From assembly GCA_020465985.1 (NCBI GenBank), contig JAANYP010007545.1, forward strand, positions 124,001-188,000: a DNA stretch of 64,000 nt, given 5' to 3'. The stretch's first letter is position 1. Each line of letters starts with the position of its first letter. The DNA comes from Centrapalus pauciflorus. Lineage: Eukaryota > Streptophyta > Magnoliopsida > Asterales > Asteraceae. The notes under the pieces were generated by a model. It was not told the DNA's origin. It did not search any database and was given only the letters and a program-made list of their open reading frames with translations. Both the position numbers and the translations under genes were made by a program. Positions 24,752-36,063 of this stretch are shown piece by piece.

Positions 24752-25102
24752 ATAACAATGTTATTGAATGGTGTCGTATTGTCGTATTGATGTTCATCTC
24801 TATTACCATTAATTCTTTAATCAACCATATACATTTAAATTATTTTATCCACTCATATCCATATTTATTGGATGAAACAAATACGTTTAAAAATATGATT
24901 GTCGATAAGAACCCGACAAATTTACATGCTAGAGGTATGTATGTTTGTCAAATAGTAATCTATTATGTATTTATGTGATTTTTAAGAAAACGCCAAGGTA
25001 CATAAATGGTTTAATCTGTCTGGTCATCATGCAACATCAACACTTGATACTAAGTAATTTGTCGTGTCATCATGTATGTATTAGATGTGTGAGAAAAAAA
25101 AT

Positions 25103-26115
25103 GGGCTAATGACCAAAAATAGTAACATCTTTTGTCATTTTTTTTATTAATAGTAACATTATTTTTTTATCATTAATAACAATAACTTTTGTTTTTTTAT
25201 CAATATGAGCCACTTATAACCCAACTAACTGGAAACTAACTGAGTTTCAAGTTAACTTAGCTGACATGGATTTTTTTTTTTGCTGAATTGGACACCCACG
25301 TGTATAACCAGATGTACCAGGTTAAAATTTTGGGATCCTCCATGGTGGCATTCTCCCCCACCGGCTGGCGAAAGCCGGCGATTCGCATTCTTGACCGACC
25401 CTCCGTCTTCCTTGCCGGAGCTGTGTCCGCATTGTTACTTCTTTCGGCCCTCTTCTTCTCCACTCTCGACTCAATCCTCATTTTCTCTCTATCCAAACAA
25501 AATCCCTGTAACTGTAACAACCAACCCAACCCAGCCTCCAACCTCAAATACGACCCACCCGTCTCAACCTTCTACAACAACTCAAGCTTCGGCTACACCC
25601 TTGACAAACCCATCAATAATTGGGACCGAAAAAGACGAACTTGACTTAAACTTCACCATTCATTCGATTCCAGGCCGCAAGAGCGAGTCTTTATCATCAC
25701 CGGATCACGATCAACCCCATGCAAAAGCCCACCAGAGACCATTTCTTGTTAAGATTTTACTGGAATAAAGTAGATTATTATCGAATCCATGGTTACGATA
25801 TCTTTTACAACAACGTCTTACTCGACCCCAATATGCCCTCATGTTAGTCCAAGATTCCGGCTGTTCGGGTGGCGATGGTGGCACGTCCGGAAGCCGAGTG
25901 GATAACCTGGTATATCTGGTTATACACGTGGGTATCCAACTCAGCAAAGAGAATCCATTTCAACTAAGTTAACTGGAAACACAGTTAGTTGGGTTAAAAG
26001 TTGTTAATATTGATAAAAAAAAAACAAAAGTTATTGTTATTAATGATAACAAATAATAATGTTGCTATTAATGAAAAAAATGACAAAAGATGTTACTATT
26101 TTTGGTTATTAGCCC
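25103..26115. mobile_element. Pack-MULE (1,013 bp) carrying a glycosyltransferase gene fragment
   Basis: Long terminal inverted repeats of roughly 210-220 bp (25103-25323 and 25904-26115) start GGGCTAATGACCAAAAATAG, and perfect 9-bp duplications AAAAAAAAT flank the element (25094-25102 and 26116-26124). This is diagnostic of Mutator-like elements. Between the repeats lies a non-transposon segment of higher GC that encodes the start of a GT34 protein (25342-25909). No transposase is present. The terminal motif is shared with the foldback element 36064-37819 and the arm at 63370, so one MULE family probably mobilised all three. Confidence 0.92.
25342..25909 (+). pseudogene. Captured, broken GT34 (galactomannan/xyloglucan glycosyltransferase) fragment
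   Basis: The conceptual protein begins MVAFSPTGWRKPAIRI, has a single membrane anchor (LAGAVSALLLLSALFF), then YTLDKPINNWDRKRR, RVFIITGSRSTPCKSP, and after a frame change HFLLRFYWNKVDYYRIHGYD and IFYNNVLLDPNMPSC...KIPAVRVAMVARPEAEW. This order is that of Golgi type II galactosyltransferases of the GMA12/MNN10 (GT34) family, such as Arabidopsis GT6/GT7 (MUCI10). The fragment stops just before the DSD metal-binding motif. It has a TGA after KRRT (25642-25644) at a position that is Trp in homologues, a frameshift near 25735-25740 and a TAG after MPSC (25845-25847). It cannot make an active enzyme. It is a gene piece captured by the surrounding MULE. Confidence 0.85.
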
Positions 26116-26668
26116 AAAAAAAATTTATGTTCTATATTTTTACATTTTAAAAAGTAGATTTATAAACTTTTTTTTATTTAAAGCGTTAGTTGATTCAAAC
26201 AAATGTCACCGTAGTTCTAACGTTTTATTATATTAAAAATAGTGATTTTTTAAAATGAGTTTATAAGGGTGGTTTGTGAAAACAGGATTATTGGACAAAA
26301 ATTGATGTACGATCCTCATCATTTTGCATATCTTTGTTGACTAATTAACTTCTCCTACGTAACGTTCATATTTTAATAAAATAAAATCATTATTTGAAGT
26401 TACTTTAATAATATTTTAAAAAACAAAAGAATTATTTGAACCCAAATTGACTATAAATAGAATAATGATATTAGAATGTTAATTGTTAAATACCAAATGT
26501 GAATAAAATAATTTCATAAAACAGATTACAAAGTTACTTACGTACTAATGATAAGCATAAAACATTAAGATTTGATGTAAAAACATTTTATTTTGTTATT
26601 TTAACACAAAACAACAAATACCTCATACCTTTTTCCGTATGAATGTGTAGTGATATTGGACAAATAAT

Positions 26669-27162
<494 letters not shown>

Positions 27163-27248
<86 letters not shown>
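27163..27248. repeat. (TA)n microsatellite, right of MITE
   Basis: About 43 TA units directly after the MITE. Confidence 0.97.
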
Positions 27249-27249
<1 letters not shown>

Positions 27250-27795
27250 CCTTAATATAAATAATGGAAAATATTTCATTTGCTTATGTGAATTCTAATA
27301 AATATTATTTAATCTAAGGCAATAGCATCTCCAATATCATTCCCATTCACAATCTAAATACTCATTAGTGTGATCATCTAGAACTATGATCCAAAACACT
27401 CCAACAATCAGCGATGATTTTGAAACGTCCATCGACGATGGTTGTATTAGGGTTTGTGAGGATGTCAATTTGTGATTAAACCAACATTTGATTATGGATT
27501 AAACACACAGAAGCAGTGGATTTGGGATTAAACATAGGGTCACTACACTAGTAACCGAATGTATGAGAGAGAGAGAGAGAGAGAGGGTGGTGTGAAGGTC
27601 GTTGCACCGTTGAACCACTGATAGTAACAACAGTGGTCTAGAAGATCATAACTAAAGAGAAGTCTGGTCATCAAAGGTGCGGTGGCAGATTAAAACAAAG
27701 TGAAAACATCACAATGAAGTTACATTTCTATTTTCTATAGTACGTTATAAAAGTAAAGTATGAAATATTTCAAGCTTTAATTTTAATGTTTTGAA
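27249..27795. other. Non-coding part of duplication copy B
   Basis: No gene. A (GA)n tract lies at about 27564-27587, followed by sequence homologous to copy A (22688 onwards). Confidence 0.55.
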
Positions 27796-28340
27796 TAGGG
27801 ATGTGTGGAATGACCGAAAAACCGAACCGAAATTGGAACCAAACCGGAACAAGAACCAGAACCAGAACCAGAACCGATTGGAACCGATTTATAATATTCG
27901 GTTCGGTTATCGGTTCTTGTAATCTTCAATATTTTCGGTTATCGGTTATTCGGTTAATGGTTCTGCGGGTATCGGTTTTATTGGGCATAGAACCGATAAT
28001 TTGAAAAGCACATAACATGCAGATTAAGAAATGATTTAAAAGCTCACAATGTGAAACCGGAAAGATCATTTGTTGGAACAATATTTTAGGATGATGAAAC
28101 TACATAATTTATATGAAAACATCGTGATCGACACTTTTCATATTCTATTTTTATTTTTTTTATATCTTGTTATAATAGATAGAATCATATATATATATAT
28201 TTTAATTTTTGATTAGAATCGGTTCCGTACCTGAAATACCCGTACCATAACCGAACCGGAACCACATTACAACTATTTGTTTGGTTATCGGTTTTTACAA
28301 TCTTTAATATTTGGTTTCAGTTAAATCGGTTACATCCCTA
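27796..28340. mobile_element. hAT-type MITE (545 bp) with perfect 8-bp duplication
   Basis: The ends TAGGGATGT and ACATCCCTA are inverted repeats, and the interior is rich in ACCGAAC/GTTCGGT. GTTTTGAA flanks both sides (27788-27795, 28341-28348). Copy A of the segmental duplication has the empty site ATGTTTTGAACGTG near 22894. The ORF 27801-28004 (RTRTRT) is an artefact of the repeats. Confidence 0.85.
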
Positions 28341-28462
28341 GTTTTGAATGTGTTTTTAAAAACCATTTTTTCAAAGAAAACTGAAAAGAAATATAAGGTA
28401 TTCGTTTTTGACTAAACACCACCTAGCATTTATACAACGGGACAGTGTTAGAGTATATTAAT

Positions 28463-28626
28463 TTTTTTTTTTGAACGGCAAACTACCCTACTCATACTCC
28501 TAAACTACTCCTTTACCACCAGACTCACTTACTCCACCTAAATTTAAACTTGCCTCCGACGGGGATCGAACCCGTGACATCTCGCTTATAACTCCACCCT
28601 CTTACCGCCAGGCTAAAAGCCCTTTG
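28463..28626 (-). mobile_element. tRNA-derived SINE (164 bp)
   Basis: On the minus strand the element carries a Pol III A box (TAGCCTGGCGG, complement of 28605-28615) and B box (GGTTCGATCCC, complement of 28562-28572) 32 bp apart, and it ends in TTGCCGTTCAAAAAAAAAA. Direct repeats GTATATTAAT flank it (28453-28462 and 28627-28636). Copy A has the unoccupied site AGAGCATATTAAATG near 22986. The 3' tail TTGCNGTTCAAAAA is shared with the LINE at 19738-20422, which suggests LINE-dependent mobilisation. Confidence 0.88.
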
Positions 28627-28872
28627 GTATATTAATGATAGTTCAAGATTTCTTGAAGTGTAATTGTATGGATTTTTTTAATACTTTTTGTAACATATGT
28701 TTTTTCTAATATGGTAACATATGTTGATATATATAGCTTGTTTAAATGGAAAACTCTAATAACTTCATAAAAAATGACAATTCATTTCTAAATTTATTTC
28801 AAAGTTTTGTGTTTTCGACACAAATTGACATTCTCACACATGTATAGCAATGTTCTCGGATGGTTTCATATT

Positions 28873-30807
28873 TGTAACACCCTCCCCGATCCCGGAAATG
28901 CCACTTCAATGCAATACACATGTGGCATATCTCAATAACTCAATTACACATATGTCATAGGATAACTCGGAATCACCATTAATTTAAAACTTTCACATAA
29001 TATTGTTTACACATCATTCACTGATTAACAATATCCCATAAGACACAAACACTAACATAATTGATGACACAGGCAGCTGCAATAGTCTTCGCATAACGGC
29101 GAGTCTCTGATCAACAATCCCAGCTACTGAACCCTTCACTGAAACCCTGAACACGGAAGACTCGAATACGTAAGCTCGAAAGCTCGTGAGTACTCGAGGG
29201 TTAGACTCTGCACAGTAAACACATAGCATGCGAACACGTAGCACATACACACAACACAAGCTCAATCTCTGTCTCTGGCAATCAACAGTATAAAGCAGGT
29301 ATGAACACTCAGCATGAGATCCGAAGCCCTGCACACAATATCACTGAAGGGGACTCCTCCCCAGCTAACGACCGTGCGCACCGGTGGTTAGCCACAACCC
29401 TGTAGCACGGGTGCGAACCGGCTACAGGCCCTGCCGTGTATACACGCTCCAAGGACTGTTAGGGACAGTCAACCCACGCGATCTCACATCGCGAATCACC
29501 GTCCGTATGGAACTCATCACGGACCCCGGACTGGATCTCATCTCATGCACATATATCTCATATGTAGAAATAGAATCATACCTGGCGCCCACGTCCCTGT
29601 CTCATTCACAATACACAATATACACAATATACACATACACGAAACTAGCTACACAACCACGACTCTGAAAACTGTCCCGCGGTTTAGAAAAGAACTCGGG
29701 TACTCACCTGATTAATCCACTAGTCCCGAAATCTTTGACTCGGCTCGGCTCGCTGACTCGTCCCTGAAATCGCATGGATCCCAACCGTTAGCACAAACTC
29801 ATTTCAAAAGATACACATAACAATCTATAATCCAACTCATAACCGACCCGAAAGCCTGATCAAAACCCGGCTCGAAAATCCCAAACGAAACCAGACTCCA
29901 AAACCCCCATAATTAATCCCAACCGAAACCCCGAAAAACCGATCAAAACCCGAATCACAATATATCCGACCCAAAACAAACCCAACGGAACCCCGGAAGC
30001 TTAATTCAAACCCAACCCAACAATCTCAAATAAAACCCAACCCCAAAAATCCCCAAACCCGGCTCCTAACAGCACCTGCCCAACCCCAGCCTCTGGCCTC
30101 TCGAACGCGCCGCGGTTCCCCTCCGAGCGCGCCGCGCTTTCCTGCATCGCGACCACGCTCGCCCGAGCGCGGCCGCGCTCCCTGCGCTCATCTTCTTCCC
30201 TGCTTCGCTGGTCTGGTTCTGCCCAGGAGGTTGTCAGCCTCCACAACTCGATTTCAGCCATAAAAATCCCCAGAAACTATCTCAAAACACTTCTAAACAC
30301 TTGCTATGCCATTTCTCAATATACCAACCCAAATAGCACACGAAATCAAATTCGGATTAAAGATTACTCACCTTTAAAACTTCAAGAACACAGGAAGGAA
30401 GATTGGAGATGAATTTCAGCAACTTAATTCACTTCAATCAACTTCAATTCTGATCTCCAGAGCACACATACGCACACACATACTTTTACACACACTTCAC
30501 ACACTTTAGATAAGGATGGAAAGGAAAAGGAGACGTACATATATATTAATTTCACTTTTAGCGGGTTCCGACCCCATAACCCGAACCCGATACCCCATTT
30601 TCACAATTAAAATCCACTTAACCCATTTAAATCCACAAACTCATATACACAATTAATCCACTAATTTAATTACCCGGAAACACGTAACTCACAAACCCGA
30701 CACGTATACATCCACTAATCGAGTTCTCATTGGTCCAACAAAATTATAATTATTTAAACATCCACTAAAATAATTACACGCAATTATCACGAAAATGGGA
30801 TGTTACA
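28873..30807 (-). mobile_element. Solo LTR (1,935 bp), family 1, minus orientation
   Basis: The termini read TGTAACA on both strands (TGTAACACCC at 28873, TGTTACA at 30807), and perfect 5-bp duplications ATATT flank it (28868-28872, 30808-30812). There is no internal domain. The hairpin array, in plus coordinates, is GCTAAC/GTTAGC (29364-29369, 29387-29392), CCTGTAGC/GCTACAGG (29399-29406, 29421-29428), the palindrome CGTGTATACACG (29435-29446), GACTGT/ACAGTC (29454-29459, 29465-29470), CGCGA/TCGCG (29477-29481, 29489-29493) and GTCCGT/ACGGAC (29501-29506, 29519-29524). This is the same order, inverted, as in 2376-4165. The proline-rich and charged ORFs here (29014-29334, 29384-29668, 30001-30261) are not genes. 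Confidence 0.9.
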
Positions 30808-30870
30808 ATATTCACGTTCACTTCTATTCTCATTAATTTTTTAATCATCCACATACATTAAACGAAACTA

Positions 30871-31474
30871 TGGATGTCGATTATAACCTCAAACACAACC
30901 CCAAAGTAATGGTATTCTTATCGCGTATTCTCTCTTACTTGTATACGTATTGGTAGATCCCGAAGATACGTTACATCAAACACAACCCCAAAGTAACTTG
31001 CTCCCTAACGGCTCTCTCTCCATGATCATACAATCATATCTTCCTATGACTTTTGACCTCCTTTTCCACTTGGTTAAATTGTTTTTTCCTAAATCCATCA
31101 TTTCCAATCATTATAGCGAGGTCAACAATTTCAAATTTAAAATCTTTCTAAAATAAACGGATTAGTTTAAGATACATATTTCATTTCTAGTATCCAAGAC
31201 GTGTTTGATAATGAGATTTTTAAGAGGATCTAAAAGTTTGAATATGATTAAGATGCATACAGTAAAATCCGAGAGAATATCACTTCATCGTACCAAATTT
31301 ATAAATCATTATTCATTATTACACTTTAACCATATTTTCCCTAAATCTATGAATAAAAAACAAATTTTTATCAAGTATATGAAAAACTATAAACATCATA
31401 TTAGTAGTATTCGTACTTGAAATTAAAAAAAGTGGAAAATAATATATATATATATATATATTTTTTCCGATTCT
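30871..31474. other. Intergenic region downstream of the aspartyl protease
   Basis: No gene. The 20-bp sequence TCAAACACAACCCCAAAGTA occurs twice (about 30888 and 30975), a small direct duplication. The last 60 bp before 31475, including a TA run near 31442-31460, are likely the 3' UTR of the minus-strand gene. Confidence 0.45.
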
Positions 31475-32872
31475 TTACTTGCATTTCTGCTTCTTGAAAC
31501 CAAGCCTCCCGTTTTCCAAATCATACTCCAAGTATATATTCTGCTGTTGGTAGTTTCCTATGATTATGGATGGCCCGATTTTCGGACCCGACCCGATCAA
31601 TTTGCTTGAAACAATCGTCATACACAAAACGTTAGATTTTCCCAGAAACGAAAAGTAATCAGCTAGAGGAAGTATTAACTTCGCACCGCCTTTGAAATGT
31701 AACATTAACTCCGGAAACTCCACCGGTTTATCGCCGCTGACGTCGAAACACGGACGCAACCCGCTATTCGCTTCCACGTCACCAGCTCTCTTGTACTTTG
31801 CCATTTGAGTTTCGAACGCTTTTGCTACAAGATTGTACACGTCACCGTCCATGAACGTGAATGTGGTGCCGGAATCGATGATGGTTCCACCGTTACCGTC
31901 AGATCCCGGTACCAGAAAACTATACGGGATTTTAACGGTTTTACCGCCGACAGTTATTTTACGGAGGCTTACGTAGTAGTAATCCTCGAAAGACGACCTG
32001 GAAGTCACTGGGTTCTTCCGGAACTTCGTGTAGCTGATTCCGGTATCGCCGCCGCCGGAATTTGAAGAATTTCGGACGAGAACAAGGTCACTGCTGACCG
32101 GAGCGTCGTCAAACCGGTGAGAGACTAAACAATATGAGAATTTTTTTAAACCCATCTGAACCGGTAAAGAAGATGAGCCACGACCAAACCCGGCAATGCC
32201 AGCAGGTTGTCGGGTCGATAAAATGGAGCATCCGACAAGAAAATCAGTCACATCACCTTCAGGGAAATCCAACGTATCGGACAGTAGTAACCCAGATGTA
32301 GAACCGGACCCATACTGAAGCAAATAAGCTGGACACGTCTCTCTACCGTTACACTGAATAGGATTATTCGACCCGAAAACCCACCCGCATTTCTTGTTTT
32401 TACACCCGATGATCTTCGCAGAGGAAGACAATTTGGGGATAAATTTTGCGATGTTGGTGACATTAATATTTGAAAACCCACAATCTAAACAAGTATACCG
32501 ATGAGTACATGGGAACCAAACAAGGCTGCTTCCGGTATCCATGACAAAGGAGAGTTTTTGAGGGGGTGACCCGAAATCGAGAGAAACAGAGTATCCGCCA
32601 TAGCTCTGAGGGAAGAGAGGAATTTGAGATTGTATAGCAGAGGAGTTGTCGTTAGGGTTTTTGAGGTGGTGGGCTCTGGCTAGAGAAGAAGATGAGAGGT
32701 AATTAATTGTCTGCAGCAATTGATGGTCTGCTGATTGAGAAGGGGCAATGTGTTGTGTGGAAATGGGTGTTAGAGAAAGTGTAAGGGTTTTCAGTGAGGA
32801 AGATGAAGATGAAGATGAAGGGAGAGAGAAGATGAAGATGAAGATGAGAGAGAAAGAAGAAGAAGGAGCCAT
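31475..32872 (-). CDS. Nepenthesin-type aspartyl protease (A1B family, At4g16563-like)
   Basis: Intronless ORF of 465 aa, the usual length for this plant pepsin-like (A1B) group. Residues 1-25 are a hydrophobic and Ser-rich signal peptide; a short prosegment follows. The N-terminal TAXi domain holds the first catalytic Asp in MDTGSSLVWF (D112), then the Cys-rich nepenthesin insert (C122, C128, C131, C157, C162, C174, C180) and the flap Tyr in QYGSG (Y187). The C-terminal domain holds the second catalytic Asp in IIDSGTTFTF (D333) and ends with IIGNYQQQNIYLEYDLENGRLGF and a Cys near the C-terminus. Both catalytic motifs are intact, so it should be an active secreted or vacuolar endopeptidase. 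The closest type I recall is the Arabidopsis probable aspartyl protease At4g16563; its substrate is unknown. No neighbour suggests a pathway. Confidence 0.93.
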   Translation of the reverse strand: MAPSSSFSLIFIFIFSLPSSSSSSSSLKTLTLSLTPISTQHIAPSQSADHQLLQTINYLSSSSLARAHHLKNPNDNSSAIQSQIPLFPQSYGGYSVSLDFGSPPQKLSFVMDTGSSLVWFPCTHRYTCLDCGFSNINVTNIAKFIPKLSSSAKIIGCKNKKCGWVFGSNNPIQCNGRETCPAYLLQYGSGSTSGLLLSDTLDFPEGDVTDFLVGCSILSTRQPAGIAGFGRGSSSLPVQMGLKKFSYCLVSHRFDDAPVSSDLVLVRNSSNSGGGDTGISYTKFRKNPVTSRSSFEDYYYVSLRKITVGGKTVKIPYSFLVPGSDGNGGTIIDSGTTFTFMDGDVYNLVAKAFETQMAKYKRAGDVEANSGLRPCFDVSGDKPVEFPELMLHFKGGAKLILPLADYFSFLGKSNVLCMTIVSSKLIGSGPKIGPSIIIGNYQQQNIYLEYDLENGRLGFKKQKCK

Positions 32873-33049
32873 GGAGAAATGTGTTAAATTAATGATGAAT
32901 AACAGAGAATTTTATTGGGAGTTTGAAGGAGAGGGGTGAAGAAGAAGAAGAAGATAAGAAAAAGGGGGAGTCACACACTCTCTCAACTTTACATGAAGAG
33001 GTGGTACTGGTGGCTGATGGCTTGATTGTTGTTCTGCCTGGGTGCATTA

Positions 33050-33068
33050 TTTTTATTATAAATAGTAA
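33050..33068 (-). promoter_or_regulatory. Candidate TATA region of the aspartyl protease gene
   Basis: The minus strand reads CTATTTATAATAAAAAT about 185 bp before the ATG at 32872, followed by a CT/CTT-rich leader (near 32935-32965) typical of plant 5' UTRs. Inferred from position and composition only. Confidence 0.4.
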
Positions 33069-33099
33069 ATTCCAGCTCATTCTTTCTTGTCAATTGATA

Positions 33100-33781
33100 T
33101 GGAAATTCTTAATGCATAAATGACAAACCTACTTTTATAACTTATTTTAATGAATGATAACTAGAAACTATAAAGTATTCAAGTAAATGGTTTAGGTCAT
33201 ACAAGAGAGGAATAAGAGGGAAATAAACAGAAAGAGTAATGTGTTTTTATGCATTTGAAAAAGAAACAATTGTTTTTTTGGTAATTATATATGCACAGCC
33301 TCTCAATTGCTAATTAAACACTCCCCTTCTTAATATAAGAGGAGATTAACTTTTAATTATTGGATCTTATTTCATTAACAAAAATCATGTGAGTAAGAGG
33401 GTGTGTGATTAGTAAAAATTAAGAAGAGGATGGTGTGCATATAACAATGCCTTTTTTTCATATGCAAATGGTAAAGTAGTATGCTAGTATAACATGCGGA
33501 TGTAAAAAAATCCGGACCCAATGGGAAAACCCGAAAACCGAATTTTTTAAGATGGGTTAGTAGACGTGTTATTAGGTTCAAGTTGGGATCATGAATTTTA
33601 CCGAATTTGGGTTCGGAGATTGGAGGGATCAATCTCTGTGCCGTCCTACCCCTTTAATGTTTAAGAGTCCTATTGTAATTGTTCTCGTCGGATTGATCAC
33701 TCTGATGATATGTGTCCAAGTATATGCCGAAAAATAATGTCACTTGAAAGATATTAATTATGTGTTAAAAGATTAAATTTA
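33100..33781. other. Intergenic, nothing firm
   Basis: AT-rich sequence. About 33495-33640 has CCGGACCC/GGGTTCGG-type motifs and may be a worn MITE. The 85-codon minus ORF 33375-33632 shows no domain and is not supported as a gene. Confidence 0.35.
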
Positions 33782-34076
33782 AGGGGTAGTCTATTTACAT
33801 CCCATTATTGGGTAGAAAAAGGGTTAGGTTGATCTTGAAAAGTGAAATGGTAAAATTTATCAATTTTTATTGGCTAATTAATTATAAAAAACTGATTTCT
33901 AGTAATATAGTAATAATGATGGATCTAAATTCGAAATTTTTATAAATTAAAAAGCACACAAATCAAGAGCCCTCGGATGAAACAAAATTTCAAAAGAAGA
34001 TGGTAATAATAAAGTTAATGGATCAAAATTCGGAATTTATACCCAACCTGCCAACCATAAGAATGATTAAAACTTA

Positions 34077-36018
34077 CAAGAGTGGTGGGTGTGGGGAGCC
34101 GCTGCCCAAGCGGCCTTGCCATCTCGGAGTGAAGCCGGCGGCTACACCGCCCCCCTCGGCGGCCCCGTGCAAAAAGCTCCCCGTCCGGCTTCCCCTCCCC
34201 GCTTCACCCCGCCTTCACCCTTCTCATTTTCTTTGTCCTTTTCCTATCCAACGGTCAAATGACCGTTTATAATTAAAAAAAAAATTTTAACCTAAAATTT
34301 TTACCCTATAAATATTTCACTCCAATACATTAAATCCTCACATCTTTCAATCTATACACTTTCAAAATTCTCTCTTTCATTTAACCTAAAATTTTTACTA
34401 TCATTCACAATTTTTTTTTAATTGTGATGGAACCGTATACTACGTCTTCGTCGTCACACTCATCAACCGAAGAGTCGTCGGAAGACGAATCTCAACATTA
34501 TCAACAAGTCTTTGCAGCATTTTTAAATGCCAGCTCTGTGCAAATTAATCAACCTAGACGAAGAATTGCAATTCCAAGAGACCGTATAGCTGCAAATGAA
34601 CGTCTAATGCATAATTATTTTACTGAAAATCCTCTCTATGGAGATGATATTTTCAGAAGGAGGTTTCGGATGCGCAAAGGACTATTCCTACGAATAGTTT
34701 ATGATATGGAGCAACATTTTAATTTTTTTACCTTGAGATGGGATGCTCGAGGTAGAAGGGGATTTACTGCGTTACAAAAATGCACACCTGCTATTCGGCA
34801 ACTCGCATATGGCATGATGCCTGATTCGATTGACGACTCTCTTTTTATATCTGAAAGAACTTCGCGTGAAAGCTTGCAAGAATTCTGTAAGGGAATTATT
34901 CAGCTATACAGACGAAAATATTTGCGTAGACCGACTGAATCTGATGTTTATCATTTGCACGCGCTCCATGAAGCAAAACATGGATTTCGTGGAATGCTTG
35001 GCAGCATCGCCTGTACACATTGGGGATGGAAAAATTGTCCTACAGAATGGCGAGGACAATATATGCGAGGCGATCACCAATATCCGACAATTAAGTTGGA
35101 AGCGGTTGCATCACAAGATTTATGGATTTGGCATGCATTTTTTGGCGTCGCGTGTTCCAACAACGACATCAATGTGGTTAATCAATCACCAATATTCAAC
35201 GACGTTTTAGATGAGATCGCACTGGTTGTTCCTTTTGTTATTAACGGAACACAATACAAACATGAGTACTATCTAACCGACGGGATATATCCCGAGTGAG
35301 CGACTTTTGTGAAAGTTTTTTTTGGTGTCCAGCCGATGACAAACGAAAAAGATTCAAGGCAGCACAAGAGTCGGCAAGAAACGACATCGAACGAGCTTTT
35401 GGTGTACTCAAATCTCGTTTTTCTATAATAAACAACCCCGCACGACGATGACACCCAAATAAAATTAGAAATATCATGTATGCTTGTGTCATATTACACA
35501 ATATGATCTTAGAAGACGAAGGGTTCGCGATATGTTCATTTCAAGAAACCGAGCTTCCATCCAATCAACATTCCGCTTCCAATGAAGTATATCAAAATAC
35601 GTTATTGGAAATTCGTAATCGGGAAACACACAATAACATTCGCTCAGATCTTGTGGAACATATTGCACTTGCCCAAATACCGAATTTAGATGGCTAATTT
35701 GTATTTTTTTAATGTTCATTCGTAATTTTAATTTTTATTTATTGTTATGTATTTTTTTTATTTTAATTGGGTAATTTTTAATGTTTAGTTTATGTAATAG
35801 TTTTTAAATATTTATGAAAGTAATTATTTTAGTTCTAATAATTGTTTTGTTAGTTAAAATTAATTTATTTATAAAAAATTAAGAAAGATGGAAATGTATA
35901 GAAAGATGGGTATTTTCACCTTAGAAAGATGGAGAAATGTGGGAAAATGTGGAGAAATAAAAGCTGATGTGACGCTGACGTGTACAGAAAGATGGGTTTG
36001 GAAAAGATGAGTACACCA
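34077..36018 (+). mobile_element. PIF/Harbinger element, approximate limits
   Basis: The element surrounds the transposase pseudogene 34424-35697. Candidate TTA sites lie at 34074-34076 and 36019-36021. The termini (GAGTGGTGGGTGTGG near 34079; complement ATGGTGTACTC at the right) are only weakly alike, so the ends are tentative. The left subterminal region 34083-34215 is strikingly GC-rich (GGGAGCCGCTGCCC onward) in AT-rich surroundings. The right subterminal region has GATGTGACGCTGACGTG (35963-35979), also found at the 3' end of the second Harbinger copy. A TATA-like CCTATAAATATTTCAC lies near 34303, upstream of the ORF. Confidence 0.6.
34424..35697 (+). pseudogene. Harbinger transposase (HARBI1-like, DDE_Tnp_4), disrupted
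   Basis: A 291-codon ORF (34424-35299) encodes the N-terminal region (RRRFRMRKGLFLRIV, 78-92; QKCTPAIRQLAYG, 118-130) and most of the DDE domain (GMLGSIACTHWGWKNCP, 190-206; LWIWHAFFGVACSNNDINVVNQSPIFND, 233-260; EYYLTDGIYPE, 281-291). The expected first catalytic Asp in the SID-C motif is Ala (A196); the second, in TDG, is D286. Translation then stops at TGA 35297-35299 where homologues have Trp (YP-x-W-A). Homology continues after a frameshift (near 35310-35330) with KRFKAAQESARNDIERAFGV, holding the third catalytic Glu, another stop at about 35448, and an in-frame tail from 35476 to 35697. The enzyme is inactive. Confidence 0.92.
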
Positions 36019-36063
36019 TTAACTCTAAGTTACCTTATAATATATTTAGCACTTATCTCACAT

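Larger units (their letters stand above)
19310..24860 (+). repeat. Copy A of a tandem segmental duplication
   Basis: Homologous blocks appear in the same order in copy B (about 24998-30870). Examples are GGTACATAAA with GCTAAGTAATT (19310-19370 against 24998-25060), the stretch from TTGGACAAA to CAAAGTTACT (20500-20720 against 26290-26540), GTGGTGTGAAGGTCGTT with the following 200 bp (22700 against 27588), GTGTAATTGTATGG (23020 against 28660) and GACACAAATTGACATactAG-type sequence (23455 against 28820). Copies differ by many substitutions and by unshared insertions, so the duplication is old. Confidence 0.8.

Noticed and set aside
28562..28615. tRNA gene suggested by A and B boxes
   Set aside because: No complete cloverleaf can be drawn, and poly(A), target duplications and an empty site show a SINE.
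30001..30261. 86-codon ORF in GC-richer sequence
   Set aside because: Located in the solo LTR 28873-30807, no domain; composition reflects the LTR.
31805..32065. Plus-strand ORFs across the aspartyl protease (also 32748-32939)
   Set aside because: Antisense shadows of the protease coding sequence.
34000..34272. Pro-rich ORF in a GC-rich island
   Set aside because: It overlaps the GC-rich terminal region of the Harbinger element and has no conserved motif.
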